From Streptomyces cyaneochromogenes (GTDB lineage: Bacteria; Actinomycetota; Actinomycetes; Streptomycetales; Streptomycetaceae): DNA of 64,000 nucleotides. Positions within the stretch are counted from its first letter, which is position 1; every line of letters begins with the position of its first letter. The stretch lies in the NCBI RefSeq assembly GCF_003963535.1, contig NZ_CP034539.1, forward strand, positions 4,154,001-4,218,000, written 5' to 3'. The translations under genes and the position numbers were made by a program. Below are positions 33,709 to 41,474 of this stretch, piece by piece. The notes beneath the pieces were generated by a model. It made no database searches. It saw only the letters and a program-made list of their open reading frames with translations, and had not been told where the DNA came from.

Positions 33709-34398
33709 TCACTTCAGGTGCAGCTGCTGACCCGGGTAGATCAGGTCGGCGTCCTCGACGATGTCCTTGTTCAGCTTGTACAGCTTCTCCCAGCCGCCCT
33801 TGACGTCGTGCTCGGCGGCGATGGTGCTGAGGGTGTCGCCCTTGGCGACCTTGTACTCGCCGTCGCCCTTCTTGACCTTCTTGCCGGTCGGGGTCGTGAC
33901 GGTCTTGGTCGACTTCTTGGCGGCCGGGCGCTCGGTGGAGCGCGAGGCCGACTGCTGCTCGGTGGAGCGCGTGGTGGTCTCGGTGCTCTGCGAGGAACCG
34001 CTCGACGAGGAGCCGGAGTAGGCGGCGCTCGACAGGCCGGTGCCGCAGTGCGGCCAGGCGCCCTTGCCCTGGCCGGCGAGGACCTTCTCGGCTATCTGGA
34101 TCTGCTGGTCCTTGCTGGCCTGGTCGGCGGTGGCGGCGAACTGCGTGCCGCCGTACGCGGCCCAGGTGGAGGCGGAGAACTGCAGACCGCCGTAGTAGCC
34201 GTTGCCGGTGTTGATCGACCAGTTGCCGCCGGACTCGCACTGCGCGACGGCGTCCCACTCGGAGGCGGTGGCGGCGGAGGCGCTGCCGGCGGCCATCAGC
34301 GGGGCGGCGACGGCGGCGGCGCCGGTGACGCCGACGACGGCGATGGCACGAGCGGCTTTGGACGGACGACGGTGCTTGCCCTTGCTGGAAAACAGCAT
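33709..34398 (-). CDS. rpfA: Resuscitation-promoting factor RpfA (secreted, with LysM)
   Basis: 229 residues. Signal peptide AIAVVGVTGAAAVAAPLMAAGSASA, then the Rpf lysozyme/transglycosylase domain: ASEWDAVAQCESGGNWSINTGNGYYGGLQFSASTWAAYGG with the catalytic Glu in AQCESGG. A Ser/Thr-rich linker (STETTTRSTEQQSASRSTER) leads to a C-terminal LysM (YKVAKGDTLSTIAAEHDVKGGWEKLYKLN, IYPGQQLHLK) that binds peptidoglycan. Remodels the wall during spore germination. Its mRNA has a long leader holding a ydaO riboswitch, so production responds to c-di-AMP. From memory, this is RpfA of Streptomyces. Confidence 0.95.
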   Translation of the reverse strand: MLFSSKGKHRRPSKAARAIAVVGVTGAAAVAAPLMAAGSASAATASEWDAVAQCESGGNWSINTGNGYYGGLQFSASTWAAYGGTQFAATADQASKDQQIQIAEKVLAGQGKGAWPHCGTGLSSAAYSGSSSSGSSQSTETTTRSTEQQSASRSTERPAAKKSTKTVTTPTGKKVKKGDGEYKVAKGDTLSTIAAEHDVKGGWEKLYKLNKDIVEDADLIYPGQQLHLK

Positions 34399-34417
34399 GG
34401 AGAGATCCCCTCACCGA

Positions 34418-34595
34418 CGCCTGCGAGGTGAGCTGTCGGGTTCGGGCCGGTTGAGTTGCCCGGCCGCGCACGTTCGCCTCTCGGCTTCCGCTGCGCGACT
34501 TCACCCCAAGCCGGCTCCGGCCGTGCGGCCCCGATGGGCCTCAACTGCCGGACCCGGCGCAAACCTTGGGTCCCCCGCTCCTGCCTACGGCGCTT
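34418..34595 (-). ncRNA. ydaO/yuaA c-di-AMP riboswitch in the rpfA leader
   Basis: On the minus strand the leader carries the ydaO signatures in order: GCGGGGGACCCA near the 5' end, CTTGGGGTGAAGTCGCG, AGGCGAACGTGCG, then CCCGAACCCGACAGCTCACCTCGCAGGCG at the 3' side, which pairs back. From memory, the S. coelicolor rpfA transcript is a known example and its expression falls when c-di-AMP is high. It ends about 20 nt before the rpfA ATG. Confidence 0.88.
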
Positions 34596-34675
34596 GACGC
34601 GACGACTGTTCCCGTACGGCCGCTGGCAGGATTCGGCGTTGCGGCAGCCGGGGCTCGTGGTGACGAGCGATCACG

Positions 34676-34705
34676 ACCGTAGACACTCAATTCGCGGAAT
34701 GACAA
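34676..34705 (-). promoter_or_regulatory. rpfA promoter
   Basis: -35 TTGTCA (34700-34705), 18-bp spacer, -10 TACGGT (34676-34681) on the minus strand. The start near 34669 gives a leader of about 270 nt that includes the riboswitch. Confidence 0.5.
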
Positions 34706-34797
34706 AGACGATCAGGGCTTCTGAGATCTATCTCTCACCGCCACCAAAACGGACATTAAGGTGCGAAGCGGGGCGCGAACTCGCGCTGCATTTCGCC

Positions 34798-35847
34798 CTA
34801 TTCGGCAGGTACTTCCAGGGTCTGACCGGGGAAGATGTGATTCGCGTCAGCGCCGATGTCCTGCTTGTTCGCCTGATACAGCGCACGCCACCCGCCGTCG
34901 AGGTCAAGGGAGTCGGCGATGGAGGCGAGAGTGTCGCCGGCGCGGACGGTGTACGAGGCGTGGCGACCGGAGGACTTGACGGCCCCCTCGACGGTCTCGC
35001 TCTCGTCGGCGGTGGCACCGCGATGGCGCCCGGAGCCGGCAGTGGCGTCGACCACGTCGGCGGCACCGGTGTCGACGAGACCCCAGGAGCCCACACCTTG
35101 CTCCGAGTTGTCCTGATTGTCGCTCTCGGGGCTCCCCGTGGGGGATCCGTCGGGCGACTGCGAGGTCTCTGTCCCGGGTGACGCATCGGACTTGGCGGAG
35201 CTGTCGGTCGTACCGGAAGAAGAGGGTGAAGAGGATGAATCCTTGGACGATTCGGACGAATCATCGGTGGAGTCGTTCGACGAGCCGGGGGAATTCGAGG
35301 CGTTCGAGGAGTCGTCGGACTCCCCCTGGGACTGCGACGAACCCGACGAGTTGGATGATCCCGTCGATCCGGACGAGCCGGACAATCCAGATGAATCAAG
35401 CAATCCGGAGGATCCCGATACGGCGGACGGGGAGTCCTCCTCGACACCGGTGTCCAGGTCCACCGAACCGGACTCCTCGGTGAGCCCGCTGAGCAGTCCA
35501 CAGGTGCGCCAGGCGCCCACGCCCTGGTCCGCGAGGATGTTCTGGGCCACGGCGATCTGCTGGGAGCGGCTCGCCAGGTTGGGGCTCACGGCGTAGTCGA
35601 GGCCGCCGTACTCGTCCCAGTCGTCCTGGGTCAGCTGCAGTCCGCCGTAGCGCCCGTTGCCTTCGTCGGCGCTCCAGGAGCCGCCGCTCTCGCACTCGGC
35701 CACCTTGTCCCAGACGTTGCCTTCGGCGGCGCCGGCGCCCGAGGCGCCGAGGAGCGGGATGGCGATGGCGGAGCCGGTCACTCCGGCCGCGACGAGGAGA
35801 GCCGGAGCCTGACGGGGGCGTCGGTGGCGACCGTTCCCGGAGAGCAT
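34798..35847 (-). CDS. rpfB: Resuscitation-promoting factor RpfB (secreted, with LysM)
   Basis: 349 residues from ATG 35847, chosen for the GAAAGG upstream (GTG 35862 is an alternative). Signal peptide APALLVAAGVTGSAIAIPLLGASGAGA, Rpf domain GNVWDKVAECESGGSWSADEGNGRYGGLQLTQDDW with catalytic Glu, then a Ser-, Gly- and Asp-rich linker of about 150 residues (SSGLSGSSGSTGSSNSS...), and a C-terminal LysM (YTVRAGDTLASIADSLDLDGGWRALYQANK, FPGQTLEVPAE). Same plan as the adjacent RpfA but with a far longer acidic stalk, so it may reach through the wall. It has its own promoter; no riboswitch leader is seen. Confidence 0.93.
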   Translation of the reverse strand: MLSGNGRHRRPRQAPALLVAAGVTGSAIAIPLLGASGAGAAEGNVWDKVAECESGGSWSADEGNGRYGGLQLTQDDWDEYGGLDYAVSPNLASRSQQIAVAQNILADQGVGAWRTCGLLSGLTEESGSVDLDTGVEEDSPSAVSGSSGLLDSSGLSGSSGSTGSSNSSGSSQSQGESDDSSNASNSPGSSNDSTDDSSESSKDSSSSPSSSGTTDSSAKSDASPGTETSQSPDGSPTGSPESDNQDNSEQGVGSWGLVDTGAADVVDATAGSGRHRGATADESETVEGAVKSSGRHASYTVRAGDTLASIADSLDLDGGWRALYQANKQDIGADANHIFPGQTLEVPAE

Positions 35848-35916
35848 GCGGGGACCTTTCACGAGACAACGGTGACCGCGGCGCGTGAAACCTGGGCGCC
35901 GTCGTTGATCCGTGAA

Positions 35917-35944
35917 CGTATAGGCAGACGATCACTTGTCACAA
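35917..35944 (-). promoter_or_regulatory. rpfB promoter
   Basis: -35 TTGTGA (35939-35944), 16-bp spacer, -10 TATACG (35917-35922) on the minus strand. A dyad ACTTG-TCA-CAAGT (35934-35946) overlaps the -35 and could be a repressor site. Confidence 0.55.
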
Positions 35945-36014
35945 GTTAATGCCGCGTAGATCACGTGAAGATCACAGAATTGAACGCGTGTCACGTTTGT
36001 ACGGGTGGACGTAC

Positions 36015-37286
36015 TCACCTAATAGGGGTGAACTCCACCGGAAGCGTACGCAGTCCGCGCATGATGAGGCCGCCCCGCCAGCGCAACTCGGCCGGGTCCG
36101 CGGCGAGTTCCAGATCCGGGAGTCGGGTGAGGAGGGTGGCGAGGGCGGTCTGGCCCTCCAGGCGGGCGAGCGGGGCGCCGAGGCAGTAGTGGATGCCGTG
36201 GCCGTAGCCGAGGTGCTGGTTGTCGCGGCGGCCGAGGTCGAGGACGTCGGGATCGGCGAACCGCTCCGGGTCCCGGTCGGCGGCGGCCAGGACGACGAGG
36301 ACGGGGTCGCCGGGTGCGATGTGCTGCCCGCCGATGGAGAGCGGCTCGGTGGCGAAGCGCCAGGTGGCCAACTCCACGGGGCCGTCGTAGCGCAGGAGTT
36401 CCTCGATGCCGGTTTCGAGGAGGGCGGTGTCGTGGGCGGCGAGGGAGGACTGGAGCCGGGCGCGCTGTTCGGGGTGGGTGAGCAGGGCGAACGTGCCGTT
36501 GCCGATGAGGTTGACGGTCGTCTCGAAGCCGGCGAACAGCAGGATGAAGGCCATCGCCGCGGCCTCGTTCTCGGTGAGGTGCTCACCGTGGTCGGAGGCG
36601 CGGATGAGGCCGGAGATGAGGTCCTCGCCGGGGGTGGGGGCGTCGGGGAGTGCCTCGCGCTTGCGGTGGATGAGGTCGGCGAGATAGCCGCGCATCTTCT
36701 TCACGGACCGTGCGACGCCGCCCCTGGGGCCGCCCTGGTGGCGGATCATCATGCCCGCCCAGTCCCGGAAGTCGTCCTGGTCCTCGCGGGGGACGCCGAG
36801 CAGGTCGCAGATCGCGTAGATGGGGAGCGGGAAGGCGAACTCGTGGATGAGGTCGGCGCTTCCCTCGGCGGCGAACCGGTCGATGAGCTGGTCGGTGAGC
36901 TCCTGCACGCGTGGGGCGAACTCGGCGACCCTGCGGGGCGTGAAGGCCTTGGAGACGAGTCGGCGGAGCCGGGTGTGGTCCGGCGGGTCGATGTTGAGCA
37001 GGTGCGTCATCAACTCGGCCTTGCGCTCGCCGGGGATACCGGTCTTGCCCTTGGCGTGCGCGGGTTCGTCGTGGTGGGCCGGGTTCTTGGAGAGACGGGC
37101 GTCGGCGAGGGCCTGCTTGGCGTCGACGTAGCGGGTGACCAGCCAGGCCTCCACGCCGCTGGGGAGGCGGGTGCGGTGCACGGGGGCGTGTTCGCGGAGC
37201 CAGGCGTAGGCGGGGTAGGGGTTGGTGGCGAACTCCCAGGTGAAGAGGTCGGGAGTGGTGCTCTCGGGTGTGGGCTGGTCGGTCAC
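36015..37286 (-). CDS. Cytochrome P450
   Basis: 423 residues; GTG 37286 overlaps the upstream TGA (GTGA), so translation is coupled. Class I bacterial P450: I-helix AGFETTVN (oxygen-binding Thr), ExxR in EELLRYDG, and the haem loop HLGYGHGIHYCLGAPLARLEGQ with the ligand Cys at about 365. The loop and GGQHIAPGDPVLVVLAAADRDPERF resemble the CYP107-type subgroup typical of actinomycete hydroxylases. No ferredoxin gene is next to it. Substrate unknown; its link to the P-loop/Sel1 gene is odd for a P450. Confidence 0.93.
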   Translation of the reverse strand: MTDQPTPESTTPDLFTWEFATNPYPAYAWLREHAPVHRTRLPSGVEAWLVTRYVDAKQALADARLSKNPAHHDEPAHAKGKTGIPGERKAELMTHLLNIDPPDHTRLRRLVSKAFTPRRVAEFAPRVQELTDQLIDRFAAEGSADLIHEFAFPLPIYAICDLLGVPREDQDDFRDWAGMMIRHQGGPRGGVARSVKKMRGYLADLIHRKREALPDAPTPGEDLISGLIRASDHGEHLTENEAAAMAFILLFAGFETTVNLIGNGTFALLTHPEQRARLQSSLAAHDTALLETGIEELLRYDGPVELATWRFATEPLSIGGQHIAPGDPVLVVLAAADRDPERFADPDVLDLGRRDNQHLGYGHGIHYCLGAPLARLEGQTALATLLTRLPDLELAADPAELRWRGGLIMRGLRTLPVEFTPIR

Positions 37287-39520
37287 TCCTTGACGGTATC
37301 GGGCCGGCCGGACGTCTCGGAGAGGGCCTTCCTGGCGCCGGGGTGGCCCATGTCGGCGGCTCTTCGGTACCAGTCGGCGGCCTCGTCGGGCCTGCCCTCC
37401 TGTTCGAGGAGGGCGGCGAGGCGGTAGGCGCCGTAAGCATCGCCGATCTTGTAGCCCTTCTCGTAGGAGGTGCGGGCCTCGCGGAGGCGTCCCTGCTTCT
37501 CCATGACGACGCCGTAGTGGGTGTGGTCCAGCGGATAGGTGCTGGTGGTCGCGAAGTAGTCCTCGGCGTCCGACACGGACTGGGGCGCGCGCCGGGCGTC
37601 CTCCAGCAGCTCGGCCGCCCGCTCGTCGCCGGCGTCCGCCGCACGCGTCAGCCACACCTCGGCCGCCTCGCGCCCGTTCACGAGGAGGTGGTACACCCCC
37701 GAGCTCCTGGCGACCTCCGCGTATCCGTGCTTCTCCGCCGTCAGGTACGAGTCGTCCGCTTCGTCGAGGTCACCTCTTCCGAGCAGCAGATCCCCCAGCA
37801 GGCGCGCCGCGTCGGGATCCCCCTTCTTCGAGCCGATCCTCAGCCACTTCTCGGCCCGGCCGAGGTACAGCCGCCCAGCCTCACGCGCGGCGCCTCCGCT
37901 TCCGCTCTCCGCCGCCATCTCCAGATACGGCAGTGCGGCTGCCTCATCCCCGGCCTTCAGCAGGATCGCAGCCAGGTCCTCGGCCGCCGTGGCGTCGCCC
38001 GCGTCCGCCGCCCGGTGCAGCAACTCCCGGCGCTCGTCGGCACCGACGCGCGAAGCGAAGGCGATCATCAGTGCCGTGTCCTGTTCCAGCCGGGGGTGCA
38101 GCGCGGCTCGGGCGGCGTCGAGGACGGCGTCGCGGTCGATGGAGGCGCTCGCCTCCGACGTGTCCAGCAGCGTCCACCAGACCTCGTCCGGCACCGGCTC
38201 CAGGGCACCCGACCGCAGCGCCTCCGCGACCAGCGCCCCGTACGCCCGCCAGGTTCCGTCCTTCTCGCCGGACACGAGCAGTCCCGACACCCCGAATAGC
38301 GGTTCCGTCGCCCAGGCGAGGGCGTCCTCGAACGACTGCCGTTCCTCCGCCCTGTACTTCTCCTGGATCCTTCTGAGCAGATCGGTCGGTACCGCCCCAG
38401 TGACCCCGCACCGGGCGAGATCGACCGCCGCCCGGACCAGTAACTGCCCGCGCGGGTGCTCCAGTTGGGTGCCCACTCGACGCCACTCGTCGTACAGGTG
38501 GTGTCCGACGGCAAAGTATGAGGCCACGCCCTCCCGGCCGCTCCACACGTACGCCGGGTACGCACGCGGGTCGTCGAGCGCGGCCAGCCGCGCCAGCTCG
38601 GCCTCGCTCCACTCGCGCGCCAGCTCCACCGTGCGGGCCGCGGCGACCACCCGGTCGCCGGGGGCAGTCCCGGTGCGGCGCCGGTAGTACTCGGTGGGGC
38701 TCATCGTGCCGAGCAGGACGGCACCACCATCGATCAGGCCCCACAGCAACGACGGATCCAGCCCGCGCGCGCCGAGGTGGCCGGTCAGTTCGTCCAGCCA
38801 GAGCACATACTTGCCGGAGCTGCCCCGCAATGGGGCGACCAGGGGCCGTAGGTCCTCACCGGCAACCGGAGCGTACAGGCGGCGGTCCTCCAGGGACTGC
38901 ACACCGTGCCACGCGGTGTACGACTTGCCCGCGCACGGCTCACCCAGGATCAGCACCAGGCCGTTGCGGGCAAGCATGGCTCGCAAAGCTTTGTCGCAGT
39001 CACGCTGCACATACGGCGGCACCCTGGGCAGCCCGGGCACATGTCTGGTCGGCTGTACTCCGAACTCCAGCGGCCCCACCTGACGGACCTGCCGCCACTG
39101 GGCCGGGACGTGGACGGCGGCGAAGTGGTTGTGCTGAACGCCGACGACCTGATCGTGGAAGGTGCCGTCCCGGAAGTCGACGTGATCTCCCGCGACATGG
39201 GCTCCGCCGGTGCTGTCACCAGGCACGACGGGCCGGGGCCTGTCGGCCGCGCCAGTCGTGTCCGTGCCGGTCGAGTCGGGGGCGTACTCCTCCGCGATGG
39301 CCTGCAGGTCGGCGATCCTGCCGGGGTGCCTGGCACGCAGGGCGTCCAACGACGTCAGCAACAGACTGGCCGTGTTCCATCGGTTCTGGGACCGGACAGC
39401 TCGTGCGGCCCGGCTGAATCCCGACGACTCCAGCAGCTGTCCAACGCGCTGTCTGGCGGTGGGCGAGCTCTTCACCGCCAGCAGCAACGCATCCCTCAGC
39501 AGCTCCGACTCCGTTGCCAC
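37283..39520 (-). CDS. P-loop NTPase with Sel1/TPR-type repeats (conflict-type architecture)
   Basis: 745 residues from GTG 39520 (GTG 39541 and 39532 are alternatives). The N-terminal 80 residues are helical (TESELLRDALLLAVKSSPTARQRVGQLLESSG). A low-complexity segment with GDHVDFRDGTFHDQVVGVQHNHF follows; such stretches recur in Streptomyces conflict proteins with effector-associated domains. Then Walker A LGEPCAGKSYTAW (about residue 190) and Walker B KYVLWLDEL (about 242). The C-terminal 300 residues are Sel1-like repeats (AADAGDATAAEDLAAILLKAGDEAAALPYLEMAAESG and so on). No transmembrane helix. Likely a sensing scaffold with ATP-dependent switching; couples to the downstream P450. Confidence 0.72.
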   Translation of the reverse strand: MATESELLRDALLLAVKSSPTARQRVGQLLESSGFSRAARAVRSQNRWNTASLLLTSLDALRARHPGRIADLQAIAEEYAPDSTGTDTTGAADRPRPVVPGDSTGGAHVAGDHVDFRDGTFHDQVVGVQHNHFAAVHVPAQWRQVRQVGPLEFGVQPTRHVPGLPRVPPYVQRDCDKALRAMLARNGLVLILGEPCAGKSYTAWHGVQSLEDRRLYAPVAGEDLRPLVAPLRGSSGKYVLWLDELTGHLGARGLDPSLLWGLIDGGAVLLGTMSPTEYYRRRTGTAPGDRVVAAARTVELAREWSEAELARLAALDDPRAYPAYVWSGREGVASYFAVGHHLYDEWRRVGTQLEHPRGQLLVRAAVDLARCGVTGAVPTDLLRRIQEKYRAEERQSFEDALAWATEPLFGVSGLLVSGEKDGTWRAYGALVAEALRSGALEPVPDEVWWTLLDTSEASASIDRDAVLDAARAALHPRLEQDTALMIAFASRVGADERRELLHRAADAGDATAAEDLAAILLKAGDEAAALPYLEMAAESGSGGAAREAGRLYLGRAEKWLRIGSKKGDPDAARLLGDLLLGRGDLDEADDSYLTAEKHGYAEVARSSGVYHLLVNGREAAEVWLTRAADAGDERAAELLEDARRAPQSVSDAEDYFATTSTYPLDHTHYGVVMEKQGRLREARTSYEKGYKIGDAYGAYRLAALLEQEGRPDEAADWYRRAADMGHPGARKALSETSGRPDTVKE

Positions 39521-39561
39521 GCCAGCCCCCACGCCTCGCACCGCCCGTAGGGAAAACGGTA

Positions 39562-40542
39562 CTAAGCAAAGAGCCCCTCAGCAGCCTGCACCGCATCCCG
39601 ATAAGCCCGCGCGGCAACCCGCAACGCCGCCTCCGGATCCACCCCCGCCGCCTCCGCCCGCACGGCCATCGCGAGCAGCTCGTACCCGACGCCCTCCCCC
39701 GACGGCAGCGGTACTTCCAGCCCCGCCGTGCGCACCCGGGAGGCCAGCTTCGACGCGAGGGCGAGGCCCGGCTGGCCCAGGGGTATGCCCTCGGTCACGG
39801 ACTCCCGCTGCTTCTCGACGGCCTTCGTGCGCAGCCAGTGCTCCTTGACCTCCTCGGGGGTCGTCGCCGTCTCGTCGCCGAAGACGTGCGGGTGGCGGTG
39901 GATGAGCTTGGTGACGATGCCGCCGGCGACGTCGTCGATGGAGAAGGGAGCCTGCGGGTCCTCCTCCGCGATACGGGCGTGGAAGACGACCTGCAACAGG
40001 ACGTCGCCCAGTTCCTCGCGCAGTTCCTCGCGGTCGCCGTCCTCGATCGCCTCGACGAGTTCGTACGCCTCCTCGATGCCGTACTTCGCCAGCCCCTTGT
40101 GGGTCTGCTGGGAGGACCACGGGCACTCGGCGCGGATGCGGTCCATGACCTGGACGAGGTCGAGGAGGCGGGCGCCGGGCAGGTCGTAGGAGGCGGGGAG
40201 CAGTTCCAGGTCCGGCATCTGGATGCGGCCGCTGCCCGCGAGGCGGGCCAGGCCGTCGGTCAGGGTCGGCTCGCCCTCGCCTGTCGCGACGACCACGACC
40301 GTGTGACCGCCCGCGCACGCGTCGATCAGTTCCTCGGCGCTCGGGGCGGCCTCGTCGACCGTTATCCCGGCCTCACGCAGATACGGCAGCTGCGGATGCG
40401 CGCCGTCCGCGCACAGCACGCGGTCGGCGCCGTGCAGCGCCTGCCAGGCGGGCCAGGACAGCAGGCCGGGCGCGACGCGGTGGCTGGTGGTGAGCAGGAC
40501 GATGCGGCCGGTGGCGGCGGCTTCGGGACTGGTTGCGTTCAC
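39562..40542 (-). CDS. mazG: Nucleoside triphosphate pyrophosphohydrolase MazG
   Basis: 326 residues from GTG 40542, which follows TACGTT by 6 nt (leaderless). It hydrolyses (d)NTPs to NMPs and PPi, removing aberrant or excess nucleotides and, in other bacteria, lowering ppGpp. The MazG metal-binding core is at about 135-185: MDRIRAECPWSSQQTHKGLAKYGIEEAYELVEAIEDGDREELREELGDVLLQVVFHARIAEE, with the E...E-x-x-E metal pattern. The N-terminal half (ATGEGEPTLTDGLARLAG) resembles a tetrapyrrole-methylase-like fold often fused to MazG. Monocistronic. Confidence 0.92.
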   Translation of the reverse strand: MNATSPEAAATGRIVLLTTSHRVAPGLLSWPAWQALHGADRVLCADGAHPQLPYLREAGITVDEAAPSAEELIDACAGGHTVVVVATGEGEPTLTDGLARLAGSGRIQMPDLELLPASYDLPGARLLDLVQVMDRIRAECPWSSQQTHKGLAKYGIEEAYELVEAIEDGDREELREELGDVLLQVVFHARIAEEDPQAPFSIDDVAGGIVTKLIHRHPHVFGDETATTPEEVKEHWLRTKAVEKQRESVTEGIPLGQPGLALASKLASRVRTAGLEVPLPSGEGVGYELLAMAVRAEAAGVDPEAALRVAARAYRDAVQAAEGLFA

Positions 40543-40548
40543 GATCCG

Positions 40549-40554
40549 AACGTA
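40549..40554 (-). promoter_or_regulatory. -10 box TACGTT (minus strand), leaderless mazG
   Basis: TACGTT on the minus strand ends 6 nt before the mazG GTG. Confidence 0.45.
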
Positions 40555-40654
40555 ACCCACGTCGCCGACCGCACCCCGAGTTGTCCACAGGCCCAGGCCC
40601 CGGGTCGCCCATCGGCTCCGAGTTGTCCACAGGCCGGGGACAGCCGCCCTGCCG

Positions 40655-41299
40655 TCACATCGTCGGCTGGATCCCCGCCGCCGTCACCTCGCGCACCCAC
40701 GGCGTCTTCGCGTCGGCCCGGCTGCTCTTCTGGACGTCCCAGGTGCCGTAGCGCGGGTTGAGGTCGATGTCGAGCTTCTTGGACGCCTCGGACAGGGCGT
40801 TCCAGAAGGCGGGCTTGCCGGTGTCGGTGCCCAGTGACGTGGCGAGTTTCTGGGCCTCGAGCTGGAGGCGGAGGTTCTCGTCGAGGCGCTGCGGTGGGAT
40901 GCCGTACTGCTGGAGCCAGGCCGCCTCCAGCGCCTTGGCGCCGCCGACCTGCTCCTCCAGGTCACCGCGCATGCCCTGGATCTCCTTGCGGGTGACAGTG
41001 ACGCCCGCGTCCCGGGCGGCGCGGTGCAGTACCTGGTCGAGGACCATGGTGTGCAGGACGTCGCGCGGGAGGGTGCCGGACTTGGCGATGACCTGCGCGT
41101 ACTGGCTCTCGTCCGGTACGGCCGCGCGCTGTGCCGCGCGTACCTCGCCCACCCTGTTCTCCAGCTGCGCGACGGTGATCCGCTGGCCGCCGACGACGGC
41201 CGCGGCGCCGGGATGCGCGTCGTTTCCGCAGGCGGTGAGGACAGGCGCCGCGGCGATCGCGACGGAGAGGAGGAGCGCGGTGCGACGGCGGCGGTGCAA
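40655..41299 (-). CDS. SurA N-terminal-domain lipoprotein
   Basis: 214 residues from TTG 41299, which has GGGAGG 5 nt upstream. Signal peptide RRTALLLSVAIAAAPVLTAC ends in the lipobox LTAC. The mature protein carries a SurA/trigger-factor-like N-terminal domain (AAVVGGQRITVAQLENRVGEV, VLHTMVLDQVLHRAARDAGVTVTRKEIQ, YGIPPQRLDENLRLQLEAQKLA) as found in secreted chaperones and PrsA-like foldases. No separate PPIase domain follows, so it would act as a chaperone. Convergent with nothing; the next gene, the kinase, lies upstream on the same strand. Confidence 0.82.
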   Translation of the reverse strand: MHRRRRTALLLSVAIAAAPVLTACGNDAHPGAAAVVGGQRITVAQLENRVGEVRAAQRAAVPDESQYAQVIAKSGTLPRDVLHTMVLDQVLHRAARDAGVTVTRKEIQGMRGDLEEQVGGAKALEAAWLQQYGIPPQRLDENLRLQLEAQKLATSLGTDTGKPAFWNALSEASKKLDIDLNPRYGTWDVQKSSRADAKTPWVREVTAAGIQPTM

Positions 41300-41474
41300 G
41301 GAGACCTCCCGAGGAGAGCTTGTGCGACGGTGCACAAAGTCTTGCGGTGATCGATGGTAGGCAGTGGGCAAGCTCTGGCCAACCCATTCGACCAACGATT
41401 CACCAGGACTTCGGGCACCGAAGCCCGCCGAAGCACCCCCGGCCGGCCCACTCCTTCGGCGAGCCCGTCAGAAC

